DNA of 64,000 bases from JBBRHQ01 sp963720735 (GCA_963720735.1 CAVRGL010000008.1:260940-324939), one strand, 5' to 3'. Positions 1-9,271 are shown, counted from the first letter of the stretch. Notes: generated by a model not told the origin, from the sequence alone. Made by a program: numbers and translations.

Positions 1-985
1 AGGGCATCATGCCCCGGAGCTCCTTGCCGACCTCCTCGACCTGCTTGCCGGCCGCCTCCTCGCGCATCCGGTTGAAGTTCTCGCCCCCGGCACGGTTCTC
101 GGCGATCCACTCCTTGGCGAATTCGCCGGACTGGATGTCGTCGAGGATCTTCCGCATCGCCGCCCTCGACTCCGGGCCGATCACCCTCGGCCCCCGGGTC
201 ATGTCGCCGTACTCGGCGGTGTTGGAGATCGAGTGGCGCATCCCCTGGATCCCCTTCTCGTACATCAGGTCGACGATCAGCTTCAGCTCGTGCAGGCACT
301 CGAAATATGCGAGGCGGGGGTCATAGCCGGCCTCGACCAGGGTCTCGAACCCGGCCTGGACCAGCTCGGTCGCGCCACCGCAGAGCACCGACTGCTCGCC
401 GAACAGGTCCGTCTCGCACTCGTCCTTGAAGGTCGTCTCGATGATCCCGGCGCGGCCGCCGCCGATCCCTGCCGCGTAGGCCAGCACCAGGCCATGGGCG
501 TCGCCGGTCGCGTCCTGGTGGACGGCCATCAGGCAGGGCACCCCGCGCCCGTCGGTGTACTGGCGCCTCACCAGGTGTCCCGGGCCCTTCGGCGCGACCA
601 TGCCGACGTCGACACCGCCCGGGGGCTCGATCTGGCCGAAGTGAACGGCGAACCCGTGAGCGAACATCAGCAGGTTGCCCTCGGCGATCCCGTCGGCGAT
701 CTCCGCCTCCCAGATCTCCGCCTGCTTCTCGTCGGGCAGCAGGATCATCACGATGTCGCCCCGGCTGGCCGCGTCGGCTACGTCGAGCACCTCGAGCCCG
801 GCGGCCTCGGCCTGCTCGCGGCTTGCCGAGCCCGGGCGCAGGCCGACCACCACGTCGACCCCGGAGTCCTTCAGGTTCAGCGCGTGGGCGTGGCCCTGGG
901 ACCCGTAGCCGAGGATCGCCACCGTCTTGCCCTCGAGCAGCGAGAGGTCGGCGTCGGAGTCGTAGTAGATGCCGTCGTCGGCCAT
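1..985 (-). CDS. ilvC: Ketol-acid reductoisomerase, 3' end cut by window edge
   Basis: NADPH- and Mg-dependent enzyme that isomerises and reduces acetolactate or acetohydroxybutyrate in valine, leucine and isoleucine synthesis, in the cytoplasm. Translation from ATG 983-985 gives 328 residues with the Rossmann signature GYGSQGHAHA at residues 26-35, then PKGPGH and the all-helical C-terminal knotted domain (CETDLFGEQ, ECLHELKLI). Class I enzymes are about 330-340 residues, so only the last few residues and the stop lie outside the window. ilvB and ilvN sit about 9 kb upstream on the same strand, separated by the menaquinone genes, so ilvC probably has its own promoter in the 74-bp gap shared with the divergent SnoaL-like gene. 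Confidence 0.95.
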   Translation of the reverse strand, partial: MADDGIYYDSDADLSLLEGKTVAILGYGSQGHAHALNLKDSGVDVVVGLRPGSASREQAEAAGLEVLDVADAASRGDIVMILLPDEKQAEIWEAEIADGIAEGNLLMFAHGFAVHFGQIEPPGGVDVGMVAPKGPGHLVRRQYTDGRGVPCLMAVHQDATGDAHGLVLAYAAGIGGGRAGIIETTFKDECETDLFGEQSVLCGGATELVQAGFETLVEAGYDPRLAYFECLHELKLIVDLMYEKGIQGMRHSISNTAEYGDMTRGPRVIGPESRAAMRKILDDIQSGEFAKEWIAENRAGGENFNRMREEAAGKQVEEVGKELRGMMP

Positions 986-1059
986 CGGGCGCGACAGCCT
1001 AGACGATGCCCGACGCAGCGACAGCCCGAGGACGTGGACCGGGAGGGATACTGCGCACC

Positions 1060-1500
1060 GTGTCCGATCAGGACGTGGAGATCGTCAGGCGCTACTTCGA
1101 GCTGGTCGACCGGATGCTGGGTGAGTACTGGGCCGAGCCGGTCTCTCTGCGGCAGTTCCCCGCTCTCGACCTCGCCTTCGAGCAGCTTGGCCCCGAGCCG
1201 CAGTGGACCCCGCCGTACCTGGAGAAGCCGCTGCGCGGCAGGGAGGCCTGGCTGGAGAGCATCGAGGACTGGTTCGACGCCGCGGACTACTGGCGGATCC
1301 ATATCGACGAGGTCACAAGCCTCGGCGAGGGGATCGTCCTGATCGCCAGCCGCAACCAGATCCGTGGCAAGGGAAGCGGCGTCGACGTCGAGCAGGGGAT
1401 CTTCACGGTCGTCACCCTCGAGCAGGGAAAGATCGCGACGATCCGGGACTTCCCGGAGCGTGAGCTGGCGCTCGCGGCCGCGGGCGTCGCGGGGGGCTGA
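1060..1500 (+). CDS. SnoaL/NTF2-like small protein
   Basis: A 146-residue protein of the cone-shaped alpha+beta NTF2/SnoaL type. It has an N-terminal helix (residues about 4-20), an aromatic pocket region around WTPPYLEK, and C-terminal strands ending in an IRDFPER motif. Family members are catalytic (cyclases, isomerases) or only bind ligands, and no specific activity can be read here. I prefer GTG 1060 because GGGAGGGA lies about 12 nt upstream (1041-1048) and the conserved fold begins right after it. An in-frame ATG at 1006 would add 18 low-complexity residues. It diverges from ilvC and converges with menE, and does not look like part of either pathway. Confidence 0.72.
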   Translation: MSDQDVEIVRRYFELVDRMLGEYWAEPVSLRQFPALDLAFEQLGPEPQWTPPYLEKPLRGREAWLESIEDWFDAADYWRIHIDEVTSLGEGIVLIASRNQIRGKGSGVDVEQGIFTVVTLEQGKIATIRDFPERELALAAAGVAGG

Positions 1501-1506
1501 TCCCGC

Positions 1507-2832
1507 TCAGCGCAGCGCCCTGCGCATCAGCTTCCCCGAAGGGGTCCTGGGCAGGGCCGAGGCCAGTTCGATCCGCTTCGGCACCTTGAATGGCGCCAGG
1601 GACTCCCCGCAGTGGCGGCGGAGATCGTCGGCGCTGGTCGCCGAATCGTTTCGGAGCACGACGATCGCGGTCACCGTCTGCTGCCACTCCGGGTCGTCAC
1701 GCCCGACCACCGCGGCGTCGACGACCTCCGGGTGGCCCATCAGGACCCCCTCGACCTCCGCGGGGACGACGTTCTCGCCGCCGGTGACGATCAGATCATC
1801 GATCCGGTCGGTCACGTATAGGAAGCCCTCGTCGTCGATGCGGCCGAGATCGCCGGTGTGCAGCCAGCCGTCGGCATCGGCGCAGCCGGGCGCCACGGTC
1901 GGCCCCTGGATCAGGATCTCCCCGTCGCTGATCCGCAGATGGGTGGTGAGCAGCGGCCGGCCGGCGGATCCGACCTTGCGCCTCGCCTCGGCCGGGGCCA
2001 GCGTCGTCGCCTGGGAGCAGGACTCGGTCAGCCCATAGGTCTGGACGACGGTCGCCCCGCGCCCCAGGGCCTCCTCGAGCACCTCGGCAGGCACCGGTCC
2101 GCCGCCGACCAGGATCGCCCGCGGGCCGGAGAGGTCGGCGCCGGCGTCGAGCAGCCGTACCAGCATGGTCGTGACCAGCGAGACCACGGTCACTCCGTCA
2201 TCGCGAAGCGAGGCGACGACGCGGTCGACGTCGAAGCCATCGTGGAGGACCGCGGTGGTCCCGTAGATCACCGAGCGCATGACGATCGAGAGCCCGGCGA
2301 TGTGGCCGAGCGGCAGGCAGCAGAGCCAGCGGTCGTCGGGCTCGACGCCGATGTTGAAGGCTGAGCCGACCGCGCTCCAGAGGTGGTTGCCGTAGGTGAG
2401 GCCGACCGTGTGCGGTGCTCCGGTGCTGCCGCTGGTCAGGATGCGGCAGTGGATGGCGTCCATGTCGTGCTCGCCGAGCAATGGCAGATCGGCTTCAGTC
2501 TGGGTCAGGTGGCCGGCATCGTCGAGGTCGACCGCGGGCCTCTCCGCCTCGAGCACCGCTCGCCGCTCGGGCGCCGAGAGGGAAGGGCTGATCGGCAGCA
2601 CCACCGCGCCGAGCTTCATCAGCGCGTGGATCAGAACGACCTGCTCGCGGCTCGGGCTCATGGTCAGCGCCGCCGTCGCGCCCCGCCTCACCCCGTGCGC
2701 GCCGAGCCGCCGCGCCACCCAGACCGACTCGGCCTCCAGCTCGGAGTAGGTGACCTCGGCTCCGTCCGCGACCAGAGCGGTGCGTTCGGGACAGCTCTGA
2801 GATCTCTGGGCCAGCCAGTTGTCGAGTTTCAA
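1507..2832 (-). CDS. menE: o-Succinylbenzoate-CoA ligase
   Basis: ANL-superfamily adenylate-forming enzyme that activates o-succinylbenzoate to its CoA ester in menaquinone synthesis. The 441 residues show the ATP-binding loop TSGSTG at 133-138, QTYGLTES in the middle, HTGDLG and the hinge region, GGENVVPAEVE, and the C-terminal catalytic lysine context PSGKLMRR. The length is a little short of many acyl-CoA ligases but normal for MenE. It is transcribed away from menB, with the start regions about 95 bp apart, so a divergent regulatory region serves both. Assignment to MenE rather than a general acyl-CoA synthetase rests mainly on the men neighbourhood. Confidence 0.88.
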   Translation of the reverse strand: MKLDNWLAQRSQSCPERTALVADGAEVTYSELEAESVWVARRLGAHGVRRGATAALTMSPSREQVVLIHALMKLGAVVLPISPSLSAPERRAVLEAERPAVDLDDAGHLTQTEADLPLLGEHDMDAIHCRILTSGSTGAPHTVGLTYGNHLWSAVGSAFNIGVEPDDRWLCCLPLGHIAGLSIVMRSVIYGTTAVLHDGFDVDRVVASLRDDGVTVVSLVTTMLVRLLDAGADLSGPRAILVGGGPVPAEVLEEALGRGATVVQTYGLTESCSQATTLAPAEARRKVGSAGRPLLTTHLRISDGEILIQGPTVAPGCADADGWLHTGDLGRIDDEGFLYVTDRIDDLIVTGGENVVPAEVEGVLMGHPEVVDAAVVGRDDPEWQQTVTAIVVLRNDSATSADDLRRHCGESLAPFKVPKRIELASALPRTPSGKLMRRALR

Positions 2833-2927
2833 GGCGTCGCCGGGCGGATGTGCTGGCTATCGTTGCCCCCGCATTCTTGCGGGCCGCGGTAGATCCGGGG
2901 CCGCGACACCCCGAAACGAAGGCAACC

Positions 2928-3806
2928 GTGCCCAGACGCCACAAGGAAGCCCCGCCCGAGGAGGCGCTCTACGCCCCGGTCCAGTGGGAGCCGGGGGCCG
3001 AGTACGGCGACATCCGCTACGAGCGAGCAGACGGGATCGCCAAGATCACGATCGACCGTCCCGAGGTCCGCAACGCCTTCCGCCCCCAGACCATCGCCGA
3101 GCTTCGCGACGCCTTCGGGCGCGCCCGGGACGATCTCGAGGTCTCCACAATCATCTTCACCGGCGCCGGCACGGACGCCTTCTGCTCGGGCGGAGACCAG
3201 CGGATCCGCGGCGACGACGGCTACATCGGAGACGACGAGGTGGCCCGCCACGGCGTGGGGCGACTCGACGTCGGCGACCTCCACGTGCAGATCCGCCGCA
3301 CTCCCAAGCCGGTTGTGGCGATGGTCGCCGGCTACGCGGTCGGCGGCGGCCACATCCTCCACCTCGTCTGCGACCTGACGATCGCCGCCGACAACGCCCA
3401 GTTCGGGCAGACGGGCCCCCGGGTCGGCAGCTTCGACGGCGGCTTCGGGGCGAGCCTGCTGGCCCGCAACGTCGGCGTCAAGCGGGCCAAGGAGGTCTGG
3501 TTCCTGTGCCGTCTCTACGACGCCCCCGAGGCGCTGGAGATGGGGCTGGTCAACGCCGTCGTCCCGCTCGCCGACCTGGAGCGCGAGACGGTCGCCTGGT
3601 GCCGGGAGATGGGCCACCTCTCGCCGCTATCGCTGCGGCTTCTGAAGGCGAGCTTCAACGCGGAGGAGGATGGCCTCGCCGGGCTCCAGCAGCTCTCCCA
3701 CGACGCCACCCTGCTCTTCTACATGACCGAGGAGGGCCAGGAGGGGCGCAACGCATACCAGCAGGGCAGGGCCCCGGACTTCTCGAAGTACCCCCGTCGC
3801 CCGTGA
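2928..3806 (+). CDS. menB: 1,4-Dihydroxy-2-naphthoyl-CoA synthase
   Basis: Crotonase-fold enzyme that closes the second ring of the naphthoquinone from o-succinylbenzoyl-CoA. Diagnostic MenB segments are NRPEVRNAF-like text (RPEVRNAFRPQT), FCSGGDQRIRG, KPVVAMVAGYAVGGGH and GQTGPRVGSFDGG, with a typical C-terminus ending PDFSKYPRRP. From GTG 2928 the protein is 292 residues, close to the usual 275-300. An in-frame ATG at 2850 would add 26 unconserved residues. The GTG is preceded by a GAA-GGC purine run but no strong Shine-Dalgarno. The stop overlaps the menA start (GTGA), so menB and menA are probably translationally coupled. Confidence 0.95.
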   Translation: MPRRHKEAPPEEALYAPVQWEPGAEYGDIRYERADGIAKITIDRPEVRNAFRPQTIAELRDAFGRARDDLEVSTIIFTGAGTDAFCSGGDQRIRGDDGYIGDDEVARHGVGRLDVGDLHVQIRRTPKPVVAMVAGYAVGGGHILHLVCDLTIAADNAQFGQTGPRVGSFDGGFGASLLARNVGVKRAKEVWFLCRLYDAPEALEMGLVNAVVPLADLERETVAWCREMGHLSPLSLRLLKASFNAEEDGLAGLQQLSHDATLLFYMTEEGQEGRNAYQQGRAPDFSKYPRRP

Positions 3807-4684
3807 AGATCTGGGCGATGGCGGCGCGGCCGCGGACGCTGCCGGCCGCGATCGCCCCGGTGCTGGTCGGGACCGCGGCGGCGGTCGAGCGGGCAGGCGA
3901 GCTGCCGCGGGTGGGCGGCTTCATCGCGGCCCTGATCGGCAGCGTCTTCATCCAGATCGGCACCAACCTCGCCAACGACTACTCCGACGCGCAGCGCGGC
4001 GCCGACACCGCCGACCGGCTCGGGCCGGTGCGGGTCACCTCCTCCGGCCTGGTCGCGCCTCGTCGCGTGCTGGTCGCGACCTGGGTCGCGTTCGCCGTCG
4101 CGATCGCCTGCGGCATATACCTCGCGGTGCTCGCGGGCCCCGTCATCCTCCTGGTCGGGGTGCTCTCGATCGCCGCCGGGGTCCTCTACACGGGCGGCCC
4201 ACGCCCCTACGGCTACGCCGGGCTCGGCGAGCTCTTCGTCTTCCTCTTCTTCGGGCTCGTCGCCGTCAACGGCTCCTACTACGTGCAGCTCGAGAAGCTC
4301 GCCTTCCTCCCCATCGGCCTTTCGGTCGCCGTCGGCTTCCTCTCCACCGCGATCCTCGTCGTCAACAACGTCCGCGACCTCGAGACGGACCGCCGCGCCG
4401 GCAAGAACACCCTCGCCGTGCGGCTCGGCCGCGAGCGCACCCGTCGCCTCTACCTCTCCCTGGTGGCCGGCGCGTATGTCGTCCTGGTTGCGACGATCGC
4501 CATCGATTCAGGTCCCTGGTGGGGCGTTCTGGCGCTGCTCTCCGCCCCGCTGGCGGCGAAGCCGGCACAGGCGGTGCTGCGCAGGACCGATGGCCCGGCG
4601 CTGAACGGCGCCCTGGCCGGTACCGGCGCCCTGCTCGGAATCTTCAGCCTGCTGCTCTCCACGGGTCTGCTGATCGCCGCCTGA
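3803..4684 (+). CDS. menA: 1,4-Dihydroxy-2-naphthoate polyprenyltransferase
   Basis: UbiA-superfamily integral membrane prenyltransferase that attaches the isoprenoid tail to dihydroxynaphthoate. The 293-residue protein has about eight hydrophobic helices. It carries the two Asp-rich metal/diphosphate motifs of the family: NDYSDAQRGADTADR near residue 57 and NNVRDLETDRRAGKNTLAVRLG near residue 190. I chose GTG 3803 because it overlaps the menB stop and leaves MenA at its normal length. The open frame extends further upstream, but that part shadows menB. menC follows 4 bp downstream, so menB-menA-menC-menD form one operon. Confidence 0.94.
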   Translation: MKIWAMAARPRTLPAAIAPVLVGTAAAVERAGELPRVGGFIAALIGSVFIQIGTNLANDYSDAQRGADTADRLGPVRVTSSGLVAPRRVLVATWVAFAVAIACGIYLAVLAGPVILLVGVLSIAAGVLYTGGPRPYGYAGLGELFVFLFFGLVAVNGSYYVQLEKLAFLPIGLSVAVGFLSTAILVVNNVRDLETDRRAGKNTLAVRLGRERTRRLYLSLVAGAYVVLVATIAIDSGPWWGVLALLSAPLAAKPAQAVLRRTDGPALNGALAGTGALLGIFSLLLSTGLLIAA

Positions 4685-4688
4685 GCCG

Positions 4689-5717
4689 ATGCAGGTCGCC
4701 GCCACTGAGGTGATCCCGTTCGCGCTTCCCTTCCGCGAGCCCTACGTCACTGCCCGCGGAACGCTCCAGGCGCGGCAGATGGTCCTGCTCAGGGTCCGCG
4801 ACGCCGATGGCATCGAGGGGCTGGGCGAGGCGGTGCCGCTGTCGCTGAGGGGTGGCGCCACACTGGAGGCCGTCGCCGCCGAGCTGCGCGATTGGCGGGG
4901 GGAGGCCGATACTGCCGGCCTCTCCCCTCCGGCCCGCTGCGCGGCGGAAACGGCGCTGCTCGATCTGCGCGCCCGCGCGGCCGGGGTTCCCGCCTTCATC
5001 GAGCTCGGCGCCGAGAGGGCCGAGCCGGTCCGCTGCAACGCGACGCTGGGCGCCGCCGAGCCGGTGGCCGTCGCAGCTCAGGCCGAGGCCTGGGCCCGGG
5101 AGGGCTTCGGGACCTTCAAGCTGAAGGTCGGCCTGCCGGGCGACGTCGAGCAGGTGGCGGCGGTCCGCGCCGCGGTCGGGGACGAGGCCCGGATCAGGGT
5201 CGACGCGAACGGGGCCTGGTCGGAGGAGGAAGCGCTGCAAAGGCTCTCGGCGATGAGCCAGGAGGGGCTGGAGCTGGCCGAGGAGCCGGTCCACGGGCTC
5301 GAGGCCCTGGCGCGGGTGCGGGCCGGGACGGGTGTCAGGGTGGCCGCCGACGAGAGCCTCGCCGATCCCCGGGATGCCGCAGAGGCCGCCACCCGGGGCT
5401 CCTGCGATCTCGCCACCGTAAAGCTCTCCAAGGTCGGGGGATTCACTGCGCTGCGCGAAATCGCCGCGGTATTGCCGGTCTACCTCTCCAGCGCCCTGGA
5501 TGGCCCGGTCGGGATCGCTGCGGCGGCTCACGCGGCCCAGGCGCTGCGGGACTCGGGCGACGCCGGGGTAGCCCACGGCCTGGCCACGCAGCGGCTGTTC
5601 GCGGGGACGATCGCCGAAAGGGGATGCGAGCTGAAGGCCGGGATGCTCCACCCGCCCCAGGGACCGGGGCTCGGCGTCGTCATCGATGAGGACGCCCTGG
5701 CCCGCCATCGCCTCTGA
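4689..5717 (+). CDS. menC: o-Succinylbenzoate synthase
   Basis: Enolase-superfamily dehydratase that converts SHCHC into o-succinylbenzoate. The 342 residues show the expected acid/base and metal residues in order: KLKVG (KxK-type lysine) after FGTF, RVDANGAW (Asp), LAEEPVHG (Glu), ADESLAD (Asp/Glu) and VKLSKVGG (second catalytic lysine). Close relatives include muconate-lactonising and N-acylamino-acid racemase enzymes. The position between menA and menD makes MenC by far the best call. It begins at ATG 4689, 4 bp after the menA stop. Confidence 0.93.
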   Translation: MQVAATEVIPFALPFREPYVTARGTLQARQMVLLRVRDADGIEGLGEAVPLSLRGGATLEAVAAELRDWRGEADTAGLSPPARCAAETALLDLRARAAGVPAFIELGAERAEPVRCNATLGAAEPVAVAAQAEAWAREGFGTFKLKVGLPGDVEQVAAVRAAVGDEARIRVDANGAWSEEEALQRLSAMSQEGLELAEEPVHGLEALARVRAGTGVRVAADESLADPRDAAEAATRGSCDLATVKLSKVGGFTALREIAAVLPVYLSSALDGPVGIAAAAHAAQALRDSGDAGVAHGLATQRLFAGTIAERGCELKAGMLHPPQGPGLGVVIDEDALARHRL

Positions 5718-5744
5718 GCCGGCGCCGCATACGCTTCGGCCCCC

Positions 5745-7508
5745 GTGGACCCGACCAACCGCAACACCGCCCTCGCCTCGGCATTCGTCGAAGAGCTTGG
5801 ACGCTGCGGGGTGCGCCACGCGGTCCTCTCCCCCGGTTCCCGCTCGACCCCTTTGGCGGTGGCCCTTCATCGCGAGGCCGCGATCGAGCTGAGTGTGATC
5901 GTCGACGAGCGCTCGGCGGCGTTCTTCGCCCTCGGCGCCGCCAGTGCGACGGGGGCACCCGTTGCGATGCTCTGCACCTCCGGCACGGCGGCGGCCAACT
6001 TCCACCCGGCGATCTGCGAGGCGGACATCTCGGCCGTTCCGCTGATCGCCCTGACCGCCGACCGCCCCCCGGAGCTGCGAGGGATCGGCGCCGGCCAGAC
6101 GATCGACCAGCTGAAGCTCTACGGCGACTCGGTCCGCTGGTTCTGCGAGGTGGGCAACCACGACGCCGACGACGCCGGCCTCCTCCACTACCGCTCGGTC
6201 GCCTGCCGCGCCGTCGCCGCCGCTCGCGGCGACGCGCGTCCGGGGCCCGTCCACCTCAACCTCGCATGGCGTGAGCCGCTCGCGCCCGTCGAGGAGGCGG
6301 GCGCGGTGAGCGCGGCCGATCCGTTGGCGCTCGAAGGGCGCGGTGAGCGGCCGCTGACCGCGGTCGCCTCCGCCCCGCCCGCCCCCGATGAGTTTCTGCT
6401 CAGCGAGCTCGCGCGCCATCTCGGGGCAGCCGAGCGGCCGCTGATCGTCGCCGGCCGCCAGAGCGATGCCGGCCTGCGCGAACCGCTCGCCGGGCTGGCC
6501 GCGGCCGCGGGTGCGCCGATCATGGCCGAGCCGACCTCGCAGCTTCGAGTCGGGCCACATGATCGCTCCCACGTCGTCAGCGCATATGACTCGATCCTGC
6601 GCGCGGAGGCCGCGCCGGCCGAGCCCGATCTGGTCCTGCGCTTCGGTGAGATGCCGACCTCGAAGCCGTTGCGAGAATGGCTCGCCGCCGCTGCTGCGGA
6701 CCAACTGGTGATCGACCCCACCGGGGGCTGGAACGAGCCGACCAACCGCGCCGCCGCGGTCGTCCGCGCTGAGCCGGCTGGGCTGGCGGCGGGTATCGCG
6801 GAGCGTCTGTCGCCGCCACGGGGCACGGGCTGGCCGGACGCCTGGCTCGAGGCCGAGGCCGCCGCCCGGTCAGCGCTCGATGCCGGGCTGGCCGAGATCG
6901 AGGGCCCCAGCGAGCCCGGCCTCGCCACCGCCCTCGGCGCTGCCTACTCCGACGGCGACCTCGTCTACACGGCGTCCAGCATGCCGGTCCGCGACCAGGA
7001 GGCCTTCCTACCCCCCAGCGACGCCGACGTCCTCTTCCTCGCCAACCGCGGCGCCAACGGGATCGACGGGCTGGTCTCCTCGGGGATCGGCGCTGCCCAT
7101 GCCAGTGGCCGCCCGACGGTGATTGTCACCGGCGACCTCGGCCTGCTCCACGACCTGGGCGGGCTCGCCGCACTGCGGGAGGTCACGGACCCGGTGCGGG
7201 TCGTCGTCGTCAACAACGACGGCGGCGGGATCTTCGGCTTCCTCCCCCAGGCCGAGGCGATGCCCACCGACGAGTTCGAGGCGCTGCTGGGCACCCCGCG
7301 AGGCGTGGACGTGGGCGGTGCCGCGGCGCTCTTCGGGCTGGAGCATCGAGAGATCGGCGATCTCGGCGAGCTTCCGGCGGCGCTTAAAGCAGGGACGGGC
7401 CTGATCGAGGTCCGGGTGGACCGGGCCGAGAACGTCGAGATCCACCGCCGCCTCGCGGTAGCGGTCGCCGAAGCGCTCGTGGCCACATCGCGCCGAACTT
7501 CACGTTAG
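5745..7508 (+). CDS. menD: SEPHCHC synthase (2-succinyl-5-enolpyruvyl-6-hydroxy-3-cyclohexene-1-carboxylate synthase)
   Basis: ThDP-dependent enzyme that joins isochorismate and 2-oxoglutarate, the first committed menaquinone step. The 587 residues contain LSPGSRSTPLAVAL near the N-terminus, a VDERSAAFFALG segment around the cofactor-activating Glu, and a C-terminal ThDP site VTGDLGLLHDLGGL followed by VVNNDGGGIFGFLP. The start is GTG 5745. A TACGCT box at 5730-5735 would place a transcript start about 3 nt before it, so a second, nearly leaderless promoter is possible besides read-through from menC. menF lies convergently just beyond a small thioredoxin-fold gene. Confidence 0.95.
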   Translation: MDPTNRNTALASAFVEELGRCGVRHAVLSPGSRSTPLAVALHREAAIELSVIVDERSAAFFALGAASATGAPVAMLCTSGTAAANFHPAICEADISAVPLIALTADRPPELRGIGAGQTIDQLKLYGDSVRWFCEVGNHDADDAGLLHYRSVACRAVAAARGDARPGPVHLNLAWREPLAPVEEAGAVSAADPLALEGRGERPLTAVASAPPAPDEFLLSELARHLGAAERPLIVAGRQSDAGLREPLAGLAAAAGAPIMAEPTSQLRVGPHDRSHVVSAYDSILRAEAAPAEPDLVLRFGEMPTSKPLREWLAAAAADQLVIDPTGGWNEPTNRAAAVVRAEPAGLAAGIAERLSPPRGTGWPDAWLEAEAAARSALDAGLAEIEGPSEPGLATALGAAYSDGDLVYTASSMPVRDQEAFLPPSDADVLFLANRGANGIDGLVSSGIGAAHASGRPTVIVTGDLGLLHDLGGLAALREVTDPVRVVVVNNDGGGIFGFLPQAEAMPTDEFEALLGTPRGVDVGGAAALFGLEHREIGDLGELPAALKAGTGLIEVRVDRAENVEIHRRLAVAVAEALVATSRRTSR

Positions 7509-7576
7509 GGCCGCATAGCGGACCGAATGTTGCGCTCGGCGGGGAGTGCCGGCTCCGTAGACTGATTCGCAGAGGG

Positions 7577-7861
7577 ATGGCCGAGAAGCCCACGCTCTAC
7601 GTCTGTCACGGTGACGATGGCGGCCCGCGGGTTCATCCCTGCCGGCGCGTCCAGGAGGCGCTTCGAGAGGCGGGGATCGAATATGACAAGGTGATCGCTG
7701 CCCACGGCAGCCCGATCCCGTTCCTTCGCAAGGGATCCCGGGAAGAGCTGATGAAAGCGACTGGGACGAAGAAGCTGCCGACGCTGAAGCTGCCCGACGG
7801 TACGGTGATCAGCAACTCCCGCGCGATCCTGCGCTGGATCTCCCAGCAGCGCCCGGCCTAG
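7577..7861 (+). CDS. Glutaredoxin/GST-N-like thioredoxin-fold protein
   Basis: A 94-residue single-domain protein with the beta-alpha-beta start of the glutathione-S-transferase N-terminal domain. It has TLYVCHG, then HPCRRVQEALREAGIEYDKV, a cis-Pro-type KLPTLKLPDG, and ISNSRAILRWI. In glutaredoxins the motif would be CPYC before RRV; here only the second Cys remains (VHPC), so dithiol chemistry is unlikely. An AGAGGG element sits just before ATG 7577, and a TAGACT box lies at 7558-7563. Its last codons overlap the menF 3' end on the other strand by 4 bp. No direct role in menaquinone synthesis is known for such proteins. Confidence 0.8.
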   Translation: MAEKPTLYVCHGDDGGPRVHPCRRVQEALREAGIEYDKVIAAHGSPIPFLRKGSREELMKATGTKKLPTLKLPDGTVISNSRAILRWISQQRPA

Positions 7862-9261
7862 TCGGCCAGCAGCGGCAGCATCGCGCCGAGCTTCGGCTCG
7901 GTCTCGGCGAGCTCGGCCTCGGGGTCCGAGTCGGCGACGATGCCGTTGCCGGCGAAAAGGTGCGCCTCGCGGTCCCGCAGCAGGGCGCTGCGGATGCCGA
8001 CGCAGAACTCACCGTCCTCGGCTGCATCCATCCAGCCGATCGCGCCGGCGTACCAGCCGCGGTCCATCAGCTCGAGCTCCTCGATCAGCCGCGCCGCTGC
8101 CGGCCATGGCTCGCCCCCGATCGCCGGGGTTGGGTGCAGCAGCCCGGCCAGCTCGACCGCCGAGCGGGACTCGGCAAGCTGGGCGCGGATCGGCGTCGCC
8201 AGGTGTTGGATGTTGGCGATCTTCACCAGGTCCGGATCCCGTGCCGGCTCGACCCAGACGGAATGGGGAGCGAGTCGCCGCACGATGCGGCGCACGACGA
8301 TCTCGTGCTCGGAGCGGTCCTTGGAACTGGCCAGCAGTCGCTGGCCGATGTGGTCGTCGACCGAGGGGTCGGAGCTTCGTCTGGCCGAGCCGGCGAGAGC
8401 GACGGTCGCGGCCCCCGCCCCGGAGCGGCGGATCAGCGTCTCGGGGCTGGCACCGGCGAACGCGGCCTCCGGCGTGCCGCAACAGAAGCAGTAGCAGGCC
8501 GGGAAGAGCTCCCGCATCGCCCCGAACACGGCGGCGACGTCATGGGCGCCGGGCGCCCGCACCAGGACCTCACGGGCGAGCACCACCTTCTCGATCTCGC
8601 TGGCCCGGATCCGGTCGACCGCCGCGGCGACCGCCGCCTCGAAGTCGCTCGGAGGCCGGACGCTCTCGATCTCGGTTCGCCCCAGCCGGGCCGGGTCGAG
8701 CATCGGAAGCGAGTCCCTGCGCAGGCCCGCGAGCCGGGCGCCGAGACGCGAGAGGCACTCGTCATGATCGGTCCCCCGGCCACCGATCGCGTTCAGGGTC
8801 GCGAAGGTGCGCTCTTCCGAGCGGCAGAGCGAGATCTCGGGCAGGACCAGGAGCGCCGGGGGAAAGGAGGACCAGATTGGAGCCGTCCCACCCTCGTCGG
8901 CGAACGCGAAGCCGCCGCTCCAGACCGGCCCGGTGCCGGGCGGCAGGCCATCCTCGCCGATCGCGATCCGGTTTCGCGCCAGCTCAAGGCAGCTGCGAGC
9001 GACGTCTTCAAAGCGGTCCGGGCCTCGTGAGACCGCCTCGTGGGCGCTTCCGAGCGCCGCCAGGGCGAAACCGCGGTCCGGCTGCTCCCAGCAGAACCAG
9101 CGATCGCTCGCCAGGCGGGAGGCGAAGACGAGCCCCACCGGGTCATCCAGCTCGACCTCGAGGGTGGCGCTGACCAGAGTCCGCTGCCGCGCGGTGGCGG
9201 CCCGCTCGAGACCCTCGCCCAGACCGGCCAGCAGTGCAGCGCTGTCGAGCGCCGCCTCCAT
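7858..9261 (-). CDS. menF: Isochorismate synthase
   Basis: Chorismate-binding enzyme that converts chorismate to isochorismate at the entry of menaquinone synthesis. The family core is evident in 467 residues: EIEKVVLAREV, a Gly/Thr-type LAGSARR region, KDRSEHEIVVRRI, VKIANIQHLAT, LHPTPAIGGEP and DRGWYAGAIGWMD. I use ATG 9261 because it lies 11 bp after the ilvN stop and the upstream extension is unconserved. An entC/dhbC role (siderophore) cannot be excluded from motifs alone, but menD is adjacent and no siderophore genes are seen. The gene is the last of an apparent ilvB-ilvN-menF transcript. Confidence 0.9.
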   Translation of the reverse strand: MEAALDSAALLAGLGEGLERAATARQRTLVSATLEVELDDPVGLVFASRLASDRWFCWEQPDRGFALAALGSAHEAVSRGPDRFEDVARSCLELARNRIAIGEDGLPPGTGPVWSGGFAFADEGGTAPIWSSFPPALLVLPEISLCRSEERTFATLNAIGGRGTDHDECLSRLGARLAGLRRDSLPMLDPARLGRTEIESVRPPSDFEAAVAAAVDRIRASEIEKVVLAREVLVRAPGAHDVAAVFGAMRELFPACYCFCCGTPEAAFAGASPETLIRRSGAGAATVALAGSARRSSDPSVDDHIGQRLLASSKDRSEHEIVVRRIVRRLAPHSVWVEPARDPDLVKIANIQHLATPIRAQLAESRSAVELAGLLHPTPAIGGEPWPAAARLIEELELMDRGWYAGAIGWMDAAEDGEFCVGIRSALLRDREAHLFAGNGIVADSDPEAELAETEPKLGAMLPLLAD

Positions 9262-9271
9262 CGCAGGCGTC

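Noticed and set aside
4644..6704. Minus-strand open frame of 686 codons opposite menC and menD
   Set aside because: menC and menD carry all expected active-site motifs; the opposite frame is an Arg/Gly-rich shadow.
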